Shown: positions 33,642 to 42,544 of the stretch, piece by piece
Position numbering within the stretch: the first letter of the stretch is position 1
How the letters are laid out: every line of letters begins with the position of its first letter
Assembly: GCF_008330945.1 (NCBI RefSeq)
Contig: NZ_CP043489.1
Location: 558,001 to 622,000, forward strand
Length of the DNA: 64,000 nt
From: Labrys sp. KNU-23
GTDB taxonomy: Bacteria > Pseudomonadota > Alphaproteobacteria > Rhizobiales > Labraceae
Direction: 5' to 3'
The notes under the pieces: model-generated
Seen by the model: the letters and a program-made list of their open reading frames with translations, nothing else
The model's database searches: none
Told to the model about the DNA's origin: nothing
Position numbers and translations under genes: made by a program

Positions 33642-34346
33642 ATGATACTGACGCGACGCATACTTCTTCTGGGTGCACCGCTTTTTCTTGCAAGTTGCGC
33701 AACGAGAGGCGGCCAGAGAAATGCCAATTTGCAGCAGGCCGCCTATACACCTGATCCTTACTATGTCTCCCTTTACGGCGGCATCGAGGATGATCGGTTT
33801 CCCGTCCAGCCCGTGAACCTTGCCAAGGTGCCGCCGAAATATTGGCGCCGCGAGGTCGCCTATGAAACCGCCGAGCAGCCCGGCACCATCGTCGTCGATC
33901 CGAACCAGCGCTTCCTCTATCTCGTCCAGGAAAATGGCCGGGCGATCCGCTACGGCGTCGGCGTCGGCAAGACCGAGGCATTCAATTTCCAGGGCGAGGC
34001 CACCATCTCCCGCAAGGCCGAATGGCCGCGCTGGACCCCGACGCCCGACATGATCCGCCGCGATCCCGAGTTGAACGAGCCCTATCGCAACGGCATGCCC
34101 GGCGGGGTCGATAACCCGCTCGGCGCCCGAGCGCTCTATCTCTATCGCGACGGCCGCGACACGCTCTATCGCCTGCATGGCACCACCAATCCGGCCACCA
34201 TCGGCACCAAAGTGTCCTCGGGCTGCGTCCGCCTGATGAATCAGGACATCATCGACCTCTATAACCGCGTGCCTACGGGTACCAAGGTCATCGTGCTGCC
34301 TTCCGCGTCCGCGCCGGAAGAAGCCCCCCTGCCTGACATGGTCTGA
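33642..34346 (+). CDS. L,D-transpeptidase (ErfK/YbiS/YcfS/YnhG family), lipoprotein
   Basis: 234 residues. The N-terminus LLLGAPLFLASC is a lipobox with Cys as residue 19, so the mature protein should be lipid-anchored. The YkuD catalytic domain runs from about 75 to 220: IVVDPNQRFLYLVQENGRAIRYGVGVG, then the active-site HGTTNPATIGTKVSSGCVRLMNQDIIDLY with catalytic Cys in SSGCVR. It makes 3-3 peptidoglycan cross-links or attaches proteins to peptidoglycan. Many paralogs of this type occur in rhizobial genomes. ATG 33642 is the only start before the lipobox. Confidence 0.94.
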   Translation: MILTRRILLLGAPLFLASCATRGGQRNANLQQAAYTPDPYYVSLYGGIEDDRFPVQPVNLAKVPPKYWRREVAYETAEQPGTIVVDPNQRFLYLVQENGRAIRYGVGVGKTEAFNFQGEATISRKAEWPRWTPTPDMIRRDPELNEPYRNGMPGGVDNPLGARALYLYRDGRDTLYRLHGTTNPATIGTKVSSGCVRLMNQDIIDLYNRVPTGTKVIVLPSASAPEEAPLPDMV

Positions 34347-34459
34347 GCGTTACGGGCGCGTGCGACATCGCAGCACGCGCCCCTTGTCCTTGACGGCTCT
34401 ATACTCCGCGTCATCGCTCCGTCGTGCCGAGACCTTGGAGCGCGTGGAGCATCGTTTCC

Positions 34460-34936
34460 ATGAACACCATCGCCGTCACGCCCGACACCGGTCTTGCCAG
34501 CCTTCTTCCCGGTGCCCAGTTCGCCGACGCCTATGCGCTGGACATGGCCCCGCCGAAACTCGACGCAAGGCGGGCCGCGGAGCGTATCATGGCGCGCTCG
34601 CCGCGCTGGATCGCTGCGCTTCTGGCTCTCAGGAACCTGGTCGTCGCGCCCTTCGGACTGCACACCCGCCCGCCATCCTCGCCGGCGGGCCTGAGAGTCC
34701 TCGGCATCTTTCCCGTGCTCAGCCAGACGCCGGACCGCTTCGTTGCGGGCTTCGATGACAACCATCTCGACTTTCGGGTAATTGTCGACGTGGCGAGAAT
34801 CTCGGAGCGTCAGCGCGTCACGTTGACCACGCTCGTCCTCACCCATAACCGTCTTGGCCGCGCCTATCTTGCCGCCGTGCTGCCTTTCCATCGGGTAATC
34901 GTGCGCGCCATGCTGCGGCAGTTGCGCGAGGCCTGA
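34460..34936 (+). CDS. DUF2867-family protein
   Basis: 158 residues. The order of segments fits DUF2867: FADAYALDMAPPKLDAR, IMARSPRWIAALLALRNLVVAPFGL, GIFPVLSQTPDRFVAGFDDNHLDFRVIVDV, and VTLTTLVLTHNRLGRAYLAAVLPFHRVIVRAML. The HLDFR and GRAYL...PFHR motifs are the most conserved. Function unknown; members are usually stand-alone or fused to NAD(P)-binding proteins. GGAG lies about 10 bases before ATG 34460. An inverted repeat follows the gene. Confidence 0.8.
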   Translation: MNTIAVTPDTGLASLLPGAQFADAYALDMAPPKLDARRAAERIMARSPRWIAALLALRNLVVAPFGLHTRPPSSPAGLRVLGIFPVLSQTPDRFVAGFDDNHLDFRVIVDVARISERQRVTLTTLVLTHNRLGRAYLAAVLPFHRVIVRAMLRQLREA

Positions 34937-34987
34937 TCGCGGGCCCACGGCCCATTGGCACTCACTTTGTGGTCGTGGCGTGGCATT

Positions 34988-35071
34988 GGAGGGTCGATCG
35001 CCAGATCGACCATCTTGGATAGGACATGCGTGATGGTGCGCAAAGATGGTCGATCTGGCGATCGACCCTCC
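34988..35071. repeat. 29-bp perfect inverted repeat built from GTCGATC palindromes
   Basis: The arms at 34988-35016 and 35043-35071 are exact reverse complements separated by 26 bases. Each arm contains an imperfect GTCGATCG-CC-AGATCGAC palindrome. A related pair lies at 42545-42608. As RNA the arms would make a long stem between the DUF2867 gene and the convergent CDF transporter gene. Confidence 0.8.
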
Positions 35072-35121
35072 GCGTTTGGCGCGTTTCGACCGATAAAATT
35101 AGTGCCGACAGGTCTGCAGCC

Positions 35122-36018
35122 TCAGGAGGCCAGCAGGACGGGCACGCCCTTGTGCTTGGCCTTCTCCTCCGGCTCGACATGGATCGTCACCCGAGCACCT
35201 TCGATCTCCTGCCGGAGTGCGAGTTCGATGCGGTCGCAGATGGCGTGCGACTCGGTCACCGACATGGAGCCCTGCACCACCAGGTGGAAATCGATGAAGA
35301 TGACGCTGCCGACCTGGCGGGTCCTGACATCATGCGCCTCCTGGGCGCCTTCGCTGTGGGTAGCGATGATCTTGGCGATCTGGTCGAGGACTTCGGGCGG
35401 CGCCGAGGCGTCCATCAGGCTGGATACGGAATCGCGGATCATCACCCAGCCCGACCACAGAATATTGACGGCGACGATCGCCGCGAGGATGGGGTCGAGG
35501 ATGAGCCAGCCCGTCACGGCCACGAGGGCGACACCGATCAGAACGCCACCGGATGACCAGACGTCGGTCATCACATGCCGGCCATCGGCGACCAAAGCGG
35601 GCGAGCGCCACGCCCGTCCCCAGCGCAGCAGCGTCATCGCCCAGCCGAGATTGATCGTGGTCGCGACAGCATTCACCGCCAGGCCCAGCAGCGGCGTTTC
35701 CAACGGCTTGGGTGCGAGAATGCCGTCATAGGCCTTGACCAGGATGAGGATCGCCGCCAGCACGATCATCACGCCTTCGATCACGGCGGAGAAATATTCA
35801 GCCTTGTGATGCCCATAGGGATGGCCGCCATCGGCAGGCTTGGAAGCCACCCGCAGGGCGATGAAGGCAGCGCCCGCCGCGACCACGTTGATGATGCTCT
35901 CCAGCGCATCCGAATAGAGCGCGAGCGAGCCCGTCAGCCAATAGGCGCCGAACTTCAGCGCAAGGACGACGAGGCCGACGCCGGCACTGGCGAGGGCGGC
36001 TTTCTGGGCGCGATTCAT
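35122..36018 (-). CDS. Cation diffusion facilitator (CDF) transporter
   Basis: 298 residues. Six helices: LASAGVGLVVLALKFGAYWLTGSLALYSDALESIINVVAAGAAFIALR, the GHHKAEYFSAVIEGVMIVLAAILILVKAYD segment, and DGRHVMTDVWSSGGVLIGVALVAVTG, followed by a cytoplasmic C-terminal domain (VRTRQVGSVIFIDFHLVVQGSMSVTESHAICDRIE). Metal residues of the transport site are in YSDALES (Asp) and HVMTD (His, Asp). The H-x3-D/D-x3 pattern is compatible with Zn/Co/Fe efflux; the metal cannot be fixed. Exports divalent cations in exchange for protons. Confidence 0.93.
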   Translation of the reverse strand: MNRAQKAALASAGVGLVVLALKFGAYWLTGSLALYSDALESIINVVAAGAAFIALRVASKPADGGHPYGHHKAEYFSAVIEGVMIVLAAILILVKAYDGILAPKPLETPLLGLAVNAVATTINLGWAMTLLRWGRAWRSPALVADGRHVMTDVWSSGGVLIGVALVAVTGWLILDPILAAIVAVNILWSGWVMIRDSVSSLMDASAPPEVLDQIAKIIATHSEGAQEAHDVRTRQVGSVIFIDFHLVVQGSMSVTESHAICDRIELALRQEIEGARVTIHVEPEEKAKHKGVPVLLAS

Positions 36019-36158
36019 GGTGGTTCCTGGTTCATGCCCAGCCCCCTCAGCGAAGGTCTGTGCCGATGCGAGGTCCCTACTCCCGGAAACTGCCGTAAGG
36101 CCAGAGCAAATAGTATAGCCTCGGCTATCGGCCCCTCATGCCCGGTGTGCCAACTGCC

Positions 36159-36761
36159 TCAGCACCGGGCCTTGCGGGCTAGGACAAAGAGCCAGTCCGT
36201 CGGCTTATTGTCATAACCACCACCCTTGGCCGCATCGATCCCGACGCTCTCCCAGGGGCCGGGCCGATAGGCCTGTTCAAGCCAGTCGGCCGAAGGATAA
36301 TTGTAATAGCGGCCGAACTGGTCCCGGCCCTCCGCTTCGCCAGCCTTGAAGCTGGCGTGGAAAACACCGCCGGGCTTCAAGGCCCGATGGATCCTGCCGA
36401 TGATCGCGGACAGATTCGTACGCGGCACATGGAGCAGGCAGGCATTGGCCCAGACGCCGTCATAGGCTTCACGCACCTCGATCGCCTCGAACAGCAGGAC
36501 GTCGACCGGCCGGCCAAGCCGCTCGGCAGCGGCATGCGCAATTTCCGCCGTGCCGTCAGTCGGCGTGACGTCGAAGCCACCAGCCAGCATGTATTCGCTG
36601 TCCTGCCCGGCACCACAGCCAAGTTCCAAGACGGATCCACCCGGGGCGACATGAGACAGGAACTGATCCAGACGATGTTTCTGTGCCACTTGTCCCCGCA
36701 TGGTGTAGGCACTCGCCTGTTCAGCATAGAAAGCAATCGTCACATCATCTTTGGCAGACAT
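36159..36761 (-). CDS. Class I SAM-dependent methyltransferase
   Basis: 200 residues from ATG 36761, preceded by AGGAAA. Rossmann motifs are GSVLELGCGAGQDSEYML (motif I), FDVTPTDGT (post I), ACLLHVPRTNLSAIIGRIHRALKPGGVFHASFK and a C-terminal WLFVLARK. It resembles TehB/UbiE-like small-molecule methyltransferases. The open frame extends more than 480 codons further upstream across the opposite-strand transporter gene; that extension is a shadow. Substrate unknown. Divergent from an MHS transporter with a 111-bp shared promoter region. Confidence 0.88.
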   Translation of the reverse strand: MSAKDDVTIAFYAEQASAYTMRGQVAQKHRLDQFLSHVAPGGSVLELGCGAGQDSEYMLAGGFDVTPTDGTAEIAHAAAERLGRPVDVLLFEAIEVREAYDGVWANACLLHVPRTNLSAIIGRIHRALKPGGVFHASFKAGEAEGRDQFGRYYNYPSADWLEQAYRPGPWESVGIDAAKGGGYDNKPTDWLFVLARKARC

Positions 36762-36872
36762 CTGCGTTTCCTGTTTCACTTCCGGGCGCCTGGCGCGATA
36801 ACGCGAATGCTTCGGCCCTTCTGCCGAATCAGGTCTCTCGCGATATTTCACAATTAATAGACGGAAAATAAC

Positions 36873-38174
36873 ATGGCAGGAAACGCTGACGCCAGCTCTG
36901 CTGGGGGCTCCAGTACCCAGGCAGTGCCGGGGGGAATCGGCCGCATCGTTCTGGCGAGCCTGGTGGGCACCACGATCGAATTCTATGATTTCTACATCTA
37001 CGGAACAGCTGCCGCCCTGGTGATCGGGCAGACCTTCTTTCCGTCGACTGCGCCCGGTTCGCAGGCCCTCAACGCCTTCCTCACCTTCGGCATCGCCTTC
37101 CTTGCCCGCCCCATCGGCTCCATCCTGTTCGGTCATTTCGGCGATCGCATCGGCCGCAAATCGACGCTCGTGGCATCCATGCTGGTGATGGGCCTGTCGA
37201 CCACGCTGATCGGCGCGCTGCCGACCTATGAGCAGGCCGGCTTCCTGGCCCCCTTGCTGCTGTGCATCCTGCGTTTCGGCCAGGGCATCGGCCTTGGCGG
37301 CGAATGGGGTGGCGCCGCCCTGCTGGCGACCGAGAACGCTCCGCAGGGGCGGCGCTCCTGGTTCGGCATGTTCCCCCAGCTCGGACCGCCGATCGGCTTC
37401 TTCATGGCCAATGGCCTGTTCCTGGTGCTGCTGATGTTCCTCGACGAAGCAAGCTTCCTGTCCTGGGGCTGGCGCATCCCCTTCCTGATCAGCGCCGCGC
37501 TGGTGGCCATCGGCCTCTATCTCAGGGTCTCCATCAGCGAAACGCCGGAATTCCGCGAAGCCATGGCCCGCAACGAGCGCGTCGAGGTGCCCTTGCTCGA
37601 AGTGCTCAGGGACCATTGGGCGCCGCTGATCCAGGGCTCCCTCGCCATCGTGGTGTGCTACGCCCTGTTCTACATCTCCACCGTCTTCGCCCTGGGCTAC
37701 GGCGTCAACACGCTGCATATCTCGCGCAGCGACTTTCTCGGCCTGCTCTGCATCGCCGTCATCTTCATGGCGATCGCCACACCGATCTCCGCCGCCCTTT
37801 CCGACCGCTTCGGCGCCCGTCCCGTCCTGCTGATCTCCAGTGCCCTGGCGGCCTTGTCGGGCTTGTGCCTGCCTGTCCTGCTCGGCAGCGGCAACAGCTT
37901 CGAGGTCCTCGCCTTCCTGTCGCTGTCGCTCGCCCTGATGGGGCTGACCTTTGCGCCGCTCGGAGCCCTGCTTCCCGATCTGTTCCCCACCAAGGTGCGC
38001 TACACCGGCGCCTCCAGCGCCTATAATCTCGGCGGCATCCTGGGGGCCTCGCTCGCGCCCTATCTGGCCCAGATCCTGCTGCAGAAGGGCGGCCTGCCCT
38101 GGGTCGGCTATTATGTCAGCGCTGCGGCGGTCATCAGCTTCCTGGCCGTGTTCAGCATGAAGCGGACTGTTTGA
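36873..38174 (+). CDS. MFS transporter, metabolite:H+ symporter (MHS) family
   Basis: 433 residues. MHS hallmarks are VLASLVGTTIEFYDFYIYGTAAALVIGQTFFP at helix 1, RPIGSILFGHFGDRIGRKSTL in loop 2-3, RFGQGIGLGGEWGGAALLATENAPQGRRSWFGMFPQLGPPIGF in helices 4-5, and LPDLFPTKVRYTGASSAYNLGGILGASLAP. The family includes shikimate (ShiA), citrate, alpha-ketoglutarate and proline/betaine carriers; the substrate cannot be chosen here. ATG 36873 is 111 bp from the divergent methyltransferase. No metabolic genes are linked. Confidence 0.95.
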   Translation: MAGNADASSAGGSSTQAVPGGIGRIVLASLVGTTIEFYDFYIYGTAAALVIGQTFFPSTAPGSQALNAFLTFGIAFLARPIGSILFGHFGDRIGRKSTLVASMLVMGLSTTLIGALPTYEQAGFLAPLLLCILRFGQGIGLGGEWGGAALLATENAPQGRRSWFGMFPQLGPPIGFFMANGLFLVLLMFLDEASFLSWGWRIPFLISAALVAIGLYLRVSISETPEFREAMARNERVEVPLLEVLRDHWAPLIQGSLAIVVCYALFYISTVFALGYGVNTLHISRSDFLGLLCIAVIFMAIATPISAALSDRFGARPVLLISSALAALSGLCLPVLLGSGNSFEVLAFLSLSLALMGLTFAPLGALLPDLFPTKVRYTGASSAYNLGGILGASLAPYLAQILLQKGGLPWVGYYVSAAAVISFLAVFSMKRTV

Positions 38175-38183
38175 AAAACTTGC

Positions 38184-38213
38184 GTATTGCGCAACCAAAT
38201 GGTTGCGCAATAC
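38184..38213. promoter_or_regulatory. ArsR-type operator 1 (30-bp near-perfect palindrome)
   Basis: GTATTGCGCAACCA (38184-38197) and TGGTTGCGCAATAC (38200-38213) are exact complements around AA. The core CGCAACC-N4-GGTTGCG recurs 44 bp downstream. It lies between the MHS transporter stop and the SRPBCC-ArsR operon, and is the probable primary binding site of the co-transcribed ArsR protein. Confidence 0.82.
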
Positions 38214-38233
38214 CCTGAGACCTGACATAGATA

Positions 38234-38251
38234 CGCAACCAGGAGGTTGCG
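38234..38251. promoter_or_regulatory. ArsR-type operator 2, overlapping the ribosome-binding site
   Basis: CGCAACC (38234-38240), AGGA, GGTTGCG (38245-38251) repeat the core of operator 1. The AGGAGG ribosome site of the SRPBCC gene lies inside this palindrome (38241-38246), so the mRNA could also hide it in a short hairpin. Confidence 0.78.
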
Positions 38252-38254
38252 ATT

Positions 38255-38701
38255 ATGTCAGACTGTATCGAAAAGACCATCGAACTGAACGCGCCCATCG
38301 CCCGTGTGTGGCGCGCGCTTACCGATCACGAGGCATTCGGCACGTGGTTCCGGGTCAAGCTGGACGGGCCCTTCGTGCCCGGCGAGATCTCGCGCGGCCG
38401 CATCACCTATCCCGGTTACGAGCATGTCGTCTGGGAAGCCAAGATCGTCAGCATGGACGAGCCCCGCCTGTTCTCCTTCACCTGGCATCCCTACGCCGTC
38501 GATCCGGAGGTCGACTATTCCAAGGAAACCCCGACCCTGGTGGAATTCCATCTACGCCCGGAGGGAACAGGGACACATCTCAGCGTGACCGAATCCGGCT
38601 TCGACGCCATTCCCTCCCACCGCCGCGCCGAGGCCTTCCGCATGAATGACGGCGGCTGGGCCGAGCAGATGAAAAACATCAAGGCCCATATCGGCGGCTG
38701 A
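38255..38701 (+). CDS. SRPBCC/AHSA1-family protein
   Basis: 148 residues. A single START-like fold: IEKTIELNAPIARVWRALTDHEAFGTWFRVKLDGPFVPGEISRGRITYPGYEHVVWEAKIVSMDEPRLFSFTWHPYA, then VEFHLRPEGTGTHLSVTESGFDAIPSHRRAEAFRMNDGGWAEQMKNIKAHI. This is the AHSA1-like group that typically pairs with an ArsR regulator. It probably binds a hydrophobic ligand. The stop is 2 bp before the ArsR start. AGGAGG precedes ATG 38255. Confidence 0.92.
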   Translation: MSDCIEKTIELNAPIARVWRALTDHEAFGTWFRVKLDGPFVPGEISRGRITYPGYEHVVWEAKIVSMDEPRLFSFTWHPYAVDPEVDYSKETPTLVEFHLRPEGTGTHLSVTESGFDAIPSHRRAEAFRMNDGGWAEQMKNIKAHIGG

Positions 38702-38703
38702 TC

Positions 38704-39039
38704 ATGTCGACAGCTGACCTTGCCACCCCATCGAACCCCGCCGCCATCTTCGCGGCATTGGGAGATCCGACCCGTCTGTCGCTGCTTAGAAGACTGAGCA
38801 GCGGCCGGACCCAGTCGATTGCCAGGCTGTCCGTTGACACGAGCCTGACACGCCAGGCGATCACCAAGCACCTGCATGTGCTGGAAATGGCCGGGCTTGT
38901 TTCGAGCCTGCGTATCGGGCGAGAGACCCAGTTCGCCTATCGGCCCGAGCCCATCGTGGCTGCGCGGACCTATCTTGAGGAAGTTGCCGTTCAATGGGAC
39001 GACGCGCTCGGTCGCCTCAAGGCGCTGGTGGAAAAGTGA
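38704..39039 (+). CDS. ArsR-family transcriptional regulator
   Basis: 111 residues. NPAAIFAALGDPTRLSLLRRLSSGRTQSIARLSVDTSLTRQAITKHLHVLEMAGLVSSLRIGRETQFAYRPEPIVAARTYLEEV is a complete ArsR winged helix. No cysteine is present in the usual metal-binding positions, in keeping with the SRPBCC-linked branch that is thought to respond to organic ligands. It is translationally close to the SRPBCC gene and probably represses the pair through the two CGCAACC palindromes upstream. Confidence 0.93.
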   Translation: MSTADLATPSNPAAIFAALGDPTRLSLLRRLSSGRTQSIARLSVDTSLTRQAITKHLHVLEMAGLVSSLRIGRETQFAYRPEPIVAARTYLEEVAVQWDDALGRLKALVEK

Positions 39040-39067
39040 CTGCCGCCGGTTGCCCGGCCAAGGGTCG

Positions 39068-39490
39068 CTACTCCGCCATCACCAACCGCGCCGGCCCGCC
39101 ATCTTCGCTTTTCACCACGCGGTAGAAGCAGGAATGGCGGCCGGTATGACAACAGCCGCCATCACCGCCGACTTCGACGCGCATGATCAGGGCGTCCTGG
39201 TCGCAATCGGTGCGCAATTCCACCACACGCTGCAGCTGGCCGGAGGTCTCGCCCTTGCGCCAGAGCGCCTGACGCGATCGCGACCAGTACCAGGCCTCTC
39301 CGGTCTCCAGCGTGAGGGCCAGGGATTCGGCATTCATATGCGCGACCATCAGCACCTCGCCATGCTCGGCACCGAGCGTCACCACCGTGATCAGGCCATC
39401 GCGGTCGAATTTCGGCGTGAAGACAAGGCCTTCCTCAAGGGAGGCCTTGTCGCCGGGCGGGGGAAAGGAAGTCGTCATGCTGATACTCAT
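39068..39490 (-). CDS. hisI: Phosphoribosyl-AMP cyclohydrolase
   Basis: 140 residues. Step 3 of histidine synthesis, opening the adenine ring of PR-AMP. It has [102 protein letters not shown] supplies the Mg2+ aspartates and the three Cys ([11 protein letters not shown]) bind Zn2+. It is monofunctional, without the PR-ATP pyrophosphohydrolase domain, as usual in alphaproteobacteria. ATG 39478 is an alternative start. Same strand as the aldehyde dehydrogenase and folE. Confidence 0.97.
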   Translation of the reverse strand: MSISMTTSFPPPGDKASLEEGLVFTPKFDRDGLITVVTLGAEHGEVLMVAHMNAESLALTLETGEAWYWSRSRQALWRKGETSGQLQRVVELRTDCDQDALIMRVEVGGDGGCCHTGRHSCFYRVVKSEDGGPARLVMAE

Positions 39491-39518
39491 GGGACGGATG
39501 GCGGGAAACGCGTAGGGC

Positions 39519-41150
39519 TCAGAAGATGAAGTCCGTATGGATGAACTTCGACTTGTGGCTGCGCGTGATCTCGTCGAGCAGTTTCTTGCTGGGCTCGGTC
39601 TGCTTGGCGGCGATCATCGACCGGATCGAGAAGGACCGCAGCGCGTCGGTGACCGAGAGCGTACCCTCGGCCGAATCCTTGCGGCCGGTGAAGGGGAAGA
39701 CGTCCGGCCCGCGCTGGCACTGGCAGTTGATGTTGACCCGGCAGACCTGGTTCACCAGCGGATCCACCAGGGTGCCGATGTCATCCGCGCTGGTCGAAAA
39801 AATGCTGACCTGCTGGCCGTGCTCGGAAGTGATGACGTAGTCCAGCGCCGTCTCGATGTCGTCGAAGGGCATCACCGGCACGATCGGCCCGAACTGCTCC
39901 TCGCGGTAGAGCTTCATGCCCTCCGCCACCGGATAAACCACGGCCGGCCGGAACAATGTCTCGACTTCGTCCCCGCCGCCTTCATTGACCACCCTGGCCC
40001 CCTTGGCCACGGCATCCTCGACGCAGGCCATCATGTATTCGGCCTTGGCCCTGTCGGGCAGTGGCGTGATGCTGACGCCCTTGTCCCAGGGCATGCCGAT
40101 CTTGAGCTTGGCAAGCTCCTCGGTGAAGCGCTCCAGAAAGCGGTCGACGATGGAGCGATGCACGATCAGCATCTTCAGCGCGGTGCAGCGCTGGCCATTG
40201 AAAGACAGTGCGCCCGCGAGACATTCCTTCACGGCCAGTTCCAGATCGGCATCGGCCAGGACGATGGCGGCGTTCTTGGCATCGAGGCCGAGTATGGCAC
40301 GCAGCCGGTTGGTCTTGGGATGCAGCTTCTTGAGATGGTCGGCGACCTTGCTGGAACCGATCAGGGTCAGCGCGTTCACCTTCCCCGATTCCAGCAGATG
40401 CGGCACGATTTCCGCGCCCTTGCCATAGACGAAATTGACCACGCCCGGCGGGAAGGCGCTGCGGAATGCCTCCAGCAGCGGCTCGAACAGCAGGACGCCG
40501 AAGCGCGGCGGCTTGAACACCAGCGTGTTGCCCATGATCAGGGCCGGGATCAGCGTGGCGAAGGTCTCGTTCAGGGGGTAGTTGTAGGGACCCATGCACA
40601 GCACGACGCCCAGGGGCGTGCGGCGGATCTGCCCGATGGTGCCCTCGACGATCTGGAAGCGTGAATTCTCGTTGTCGAGATTGCGCACGGCATCGACGGT
40701 GGCGCGCATATAGTCGACGGTACGGTCGAACTCCTTCTCGGCATCCGGCAGCGACTTGGCGATCTCCCACATGATCAGCCGCACGATCTCGCCGCGGCGC
40801 GCCACCATCTGGCGGATGAAATCCAGCATGCAGGTGATGCGATCGGCGACCCGCATCGTCGGCCAGGCGCCGCGGCCATTGTCATAGGCGCCGACCGCCG
40901 CCGCGAGCGCGGCATCGGCCTCCGGGATGCCGCCGACGGGCACCGAGCCGAGGGTGACCGGCAGCAACCGCCCTTCCCCATCGCGCAGGTGAATGGGTGA
41001 GATCACGCTCTGCTTCTCACCGGTCCATGCTAGCAACTCGCCGTTCACCAGCACGCGATCCTGATGGATCTCGCCCGGAAGGCGAAACTCGGCAGGAATA
41101 TCCTCGGCCTTCGGGAACAGCGTTTTGAGCTCAGTCGATTGCAGCATCAT
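39519..41150 (-). CDS. Aldehyde dehydrogenase, NADP-dependent glyceraldehyde-3-phosphate dehydrogenase-like
   Basis: 543 residues from ATG 41150, with AGGAG 5 bases upstream; the frame above it is not credible. ALDH fold: [95 protein letters not shown] with catalytic Cys in GQRCT, and [14 protein letters not shown]. The [16 protein letters not shown] and NYPLNETF segments recall the GapN (ALDH11) branch, so oxidation of glyceraldehyde-3-phosphate without ATP formation is possible. The usual general-base Glu of the ELGG motif is not at its expected place (ILGLDAKN). Substrate uncertain. Confidence 0.82.
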   Translation of the reverse strand: MMLQSTELKTLFPKAEDIPAEFRLPGEIHQDRVLVNGELLAWTGEKQSVISPIHLRDGEGRLLPVTLGSVPVGGIPEADAALAAAVGAYDNGRGAWPTMRVADRITCMLDFIRQMVARRGEIVRLIMWEIAKSLPDAEKEFDRTVDYMRATVDAVRNLDNENSRFQIVEGTIGQIRRTPLGVVLCMGPYNYPLNETFATLIPALIMGNTLVFKPPRFGVLLFEPLLEAFRSAFPPGVVNFVYGKGAEIVPHLLESGKVNALTLIGSSKVADHLKKLHPKTNRLRAILGLDAKNAAIVLADADLELAVKECLAGALSFNGQRCTALKMLIVHRSIVDRFLERFTEELAKLKIGMPWDKGVSITPLPDRAKAEYMMACVEDAVAKGARVVNEGGGDEVETLFRPAVVYPVAEGMKLYREEQFGPIVPVMPFDDIETALDYVITSEHGQQVSIFSTSADDIGTLVDPLVNQVCRVNINCQCQRGPDVFPFTGRKDSAEGTLSVTDALRSFSIRSMIAAKQTEPSKKLLDEITRSHKSKFIHTDFIF

Positions 41151-41297
41151 CCGTACTCCTTCGAGACATGGCTGCCCCAACCCCTGCACGATCCATGCCA
41201 CACACGCGCCAGCGTGCAGCACGACTCATAAAGGGAATAAGACGCTCGAACGCCGAACGACAGAGCTCGTGACGAGCAGCGCCGCCGTCGGGTGCGC

Positions 41298-41948
41298 TCA
41301 GCGTGCCTTGTAGGCGCGCTGCACCAGCGACAGGAAATGCATCTGCTGCTGGGGCTCCGACTTGAAGATGCCGGTGAAGCCGGTCGTCACTGTGGAAACG
41401 CCCTGCTTCTGGATGCCGCGCATGGCCATGCACATATGCTCGGCTTCCAGCATCACGGCCAGTCCCCGCGGCTTGAGGCGCTCCTCGATGGCCTGGGTGA
41501 CATTGGCGGTCAGATGCTCCTGCGTCTGCAGGCGGCGGGCATAGATCTCCACCACGCGCGCGAGCTTGGACAGGCCGACGACGCCACCGCTCGGATAATA
41601 GGCAATGTGGGCATGGCCCAGGATCGGCACGATGTGATGCTCGCAATGCGAAAAGAAGGGAATGTCCCGCACCAGCACCATGTCGTCATAACCGCCGACT
41701 TCCTCGAAGACGGTGTCGAGTTCCTCGGCGGCATCGTGCTCATAGCCCTTGAACATCTCGCGCCAAGCCTTGACCATGCGCTTGGGCGTGTCGATCAGGC
41801 CTTCGCGATCCGGATCGTCGCCGGCCCACTGGATCAGCGTCCGCACGGCGGCCTCGGCCTCCTTGCGCGTCGGGCGAGGCATAGGGGCGCGGGCGACGTC
41901 ATCGCGTTCCAGTTTGGCCGCAGGCTTATCCACCAGTGCATCCATCAA
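41298..41948 (-). CDS. folE: GTP cyclohydrolase I
   Basis: 216 residues. It converts GTP to dihydroneopterin triphosphate, the first step of folate (and queuosine) synthesis. It contains [57 protein letters not shown] and the second zinc Cys in [22 protein letters not shown]. The zinc ligands Cys-His and Cys are all present, so this is the zinc-dependent type IA enzyme. ATGs at 41948 and 41945 are both possible. Divergent from the NifU-like gene. Confidence 0.97.
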   Translation of the reverse strand: MMDALVDKPAAKLERDDVARAPMPRPTRKEAEAAVRTLIQWAGDDPDREGLIDTPKRMVKAWREMFKGYEHDAAEELDTVFEEVGGYDDMVLVRDIPFFSHCEHHIVPILGHAHIAYYPSGGVVGLSKLARVVEIYARRLQTQEHLTANVTQAIEERLKPRGLAVMLEAEHMCMAMRGIQKQGVSTVTTGFTGIFKSEPQQQMHFLSLVQRAYKAR

Positions 41949-42091
41949 CAGCTACTCCCACCGCCAAGGCAGATTGTTCACAATCGGCCTTGCGGGTTTA
42001 GATCATACCGGCCTGGAGAACACCCCTCCCCAACCGACCCATTCATGCCTATATAGTTGAGAGCGAACCGCATACAATCAAGCGTCCACCC

Positions 42092-42529
42092 ATGCTCGAC
42101 GATGTCTATAATAAACGTATCCTCGAATTGGCAGCCAATATTCCGCGTATCGGCCATCTGCCGCGCGCAGATGCCGCAGCCACGGCCCATTCCAAATTGT
42201 GCGGTTCCACCGTCTCGGTAGAGCTGGCGGTCGAAGGCGGCAAGGTCGCCGACTTTGCCCATATCGTGAAGGCCTGCGCCCTCGGACAGGCCTCTTCCTC
42301 CATCATGGCCCGCAACATCATCGGCGCGAGCGGCGATGAATTGCGGCAGGCGCGCGAGACCATGCGCCGCATGCTCAAGGAGAACGGCCCGCCTCCCGAA
42401 GGCCGTTTCGCCGAAGCGGCCGTGCTGGAACCGGTGCGCGATTTCAAGGCCCGCCACGCCTCCACCCTGCTCACTTTCGACGCCGTCGTCTCGGCCTTCG
42501 ACAGCATCGAAGCGAAGACGGCGGAGTAA
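42092..42529 (+). CDS. Iron-sulfur cluster assembly scaffold protein (NifU-N/IscU-like)
   Basis: 145 residues. It matches the IscU/NifU N-terminal domain: VYNKRILELAANIPRIGHLPRADAAATAHSKLCGSTVSVELAVEGGKVADFAHIVKACALGQASSSIMARNIIG, and a distal ARHASTLLTFDAVVSAF. The first two scaffold Cys (KLCGST and KACALGQ) are present. The third, expected next to His in the distal segment, is replaced by Ala (RHAST). This divergent alphaproteobacterial branch is usually adjacent to folE and yidD, as here. Whether it carries clusters is not established. Confidence 0.85.
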   Translation: MLDDVYNKRILELAANIPRIGHLPRADAAATAHSKLCGSTVSVELAVEGGKVADFAHIVKACALGQASSSIMARNIIGASGDELRQARETMRRMLKENGPPPEGRFAEAAVLEPVRDFKARHASTLLTFDAVVSAFDSIEAKTAE

Positions 42530-42544
42530 GGCTCGAAAAGGAGT

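Noticed and set aside
36762..38228. N-terminal extension making the methyltransferase 689 residues long
   Set aside because: The extension is antisense to the MHS transporter, is Gln/Glu/Gly-rich, and a good start with ribosome site exists at 36761.
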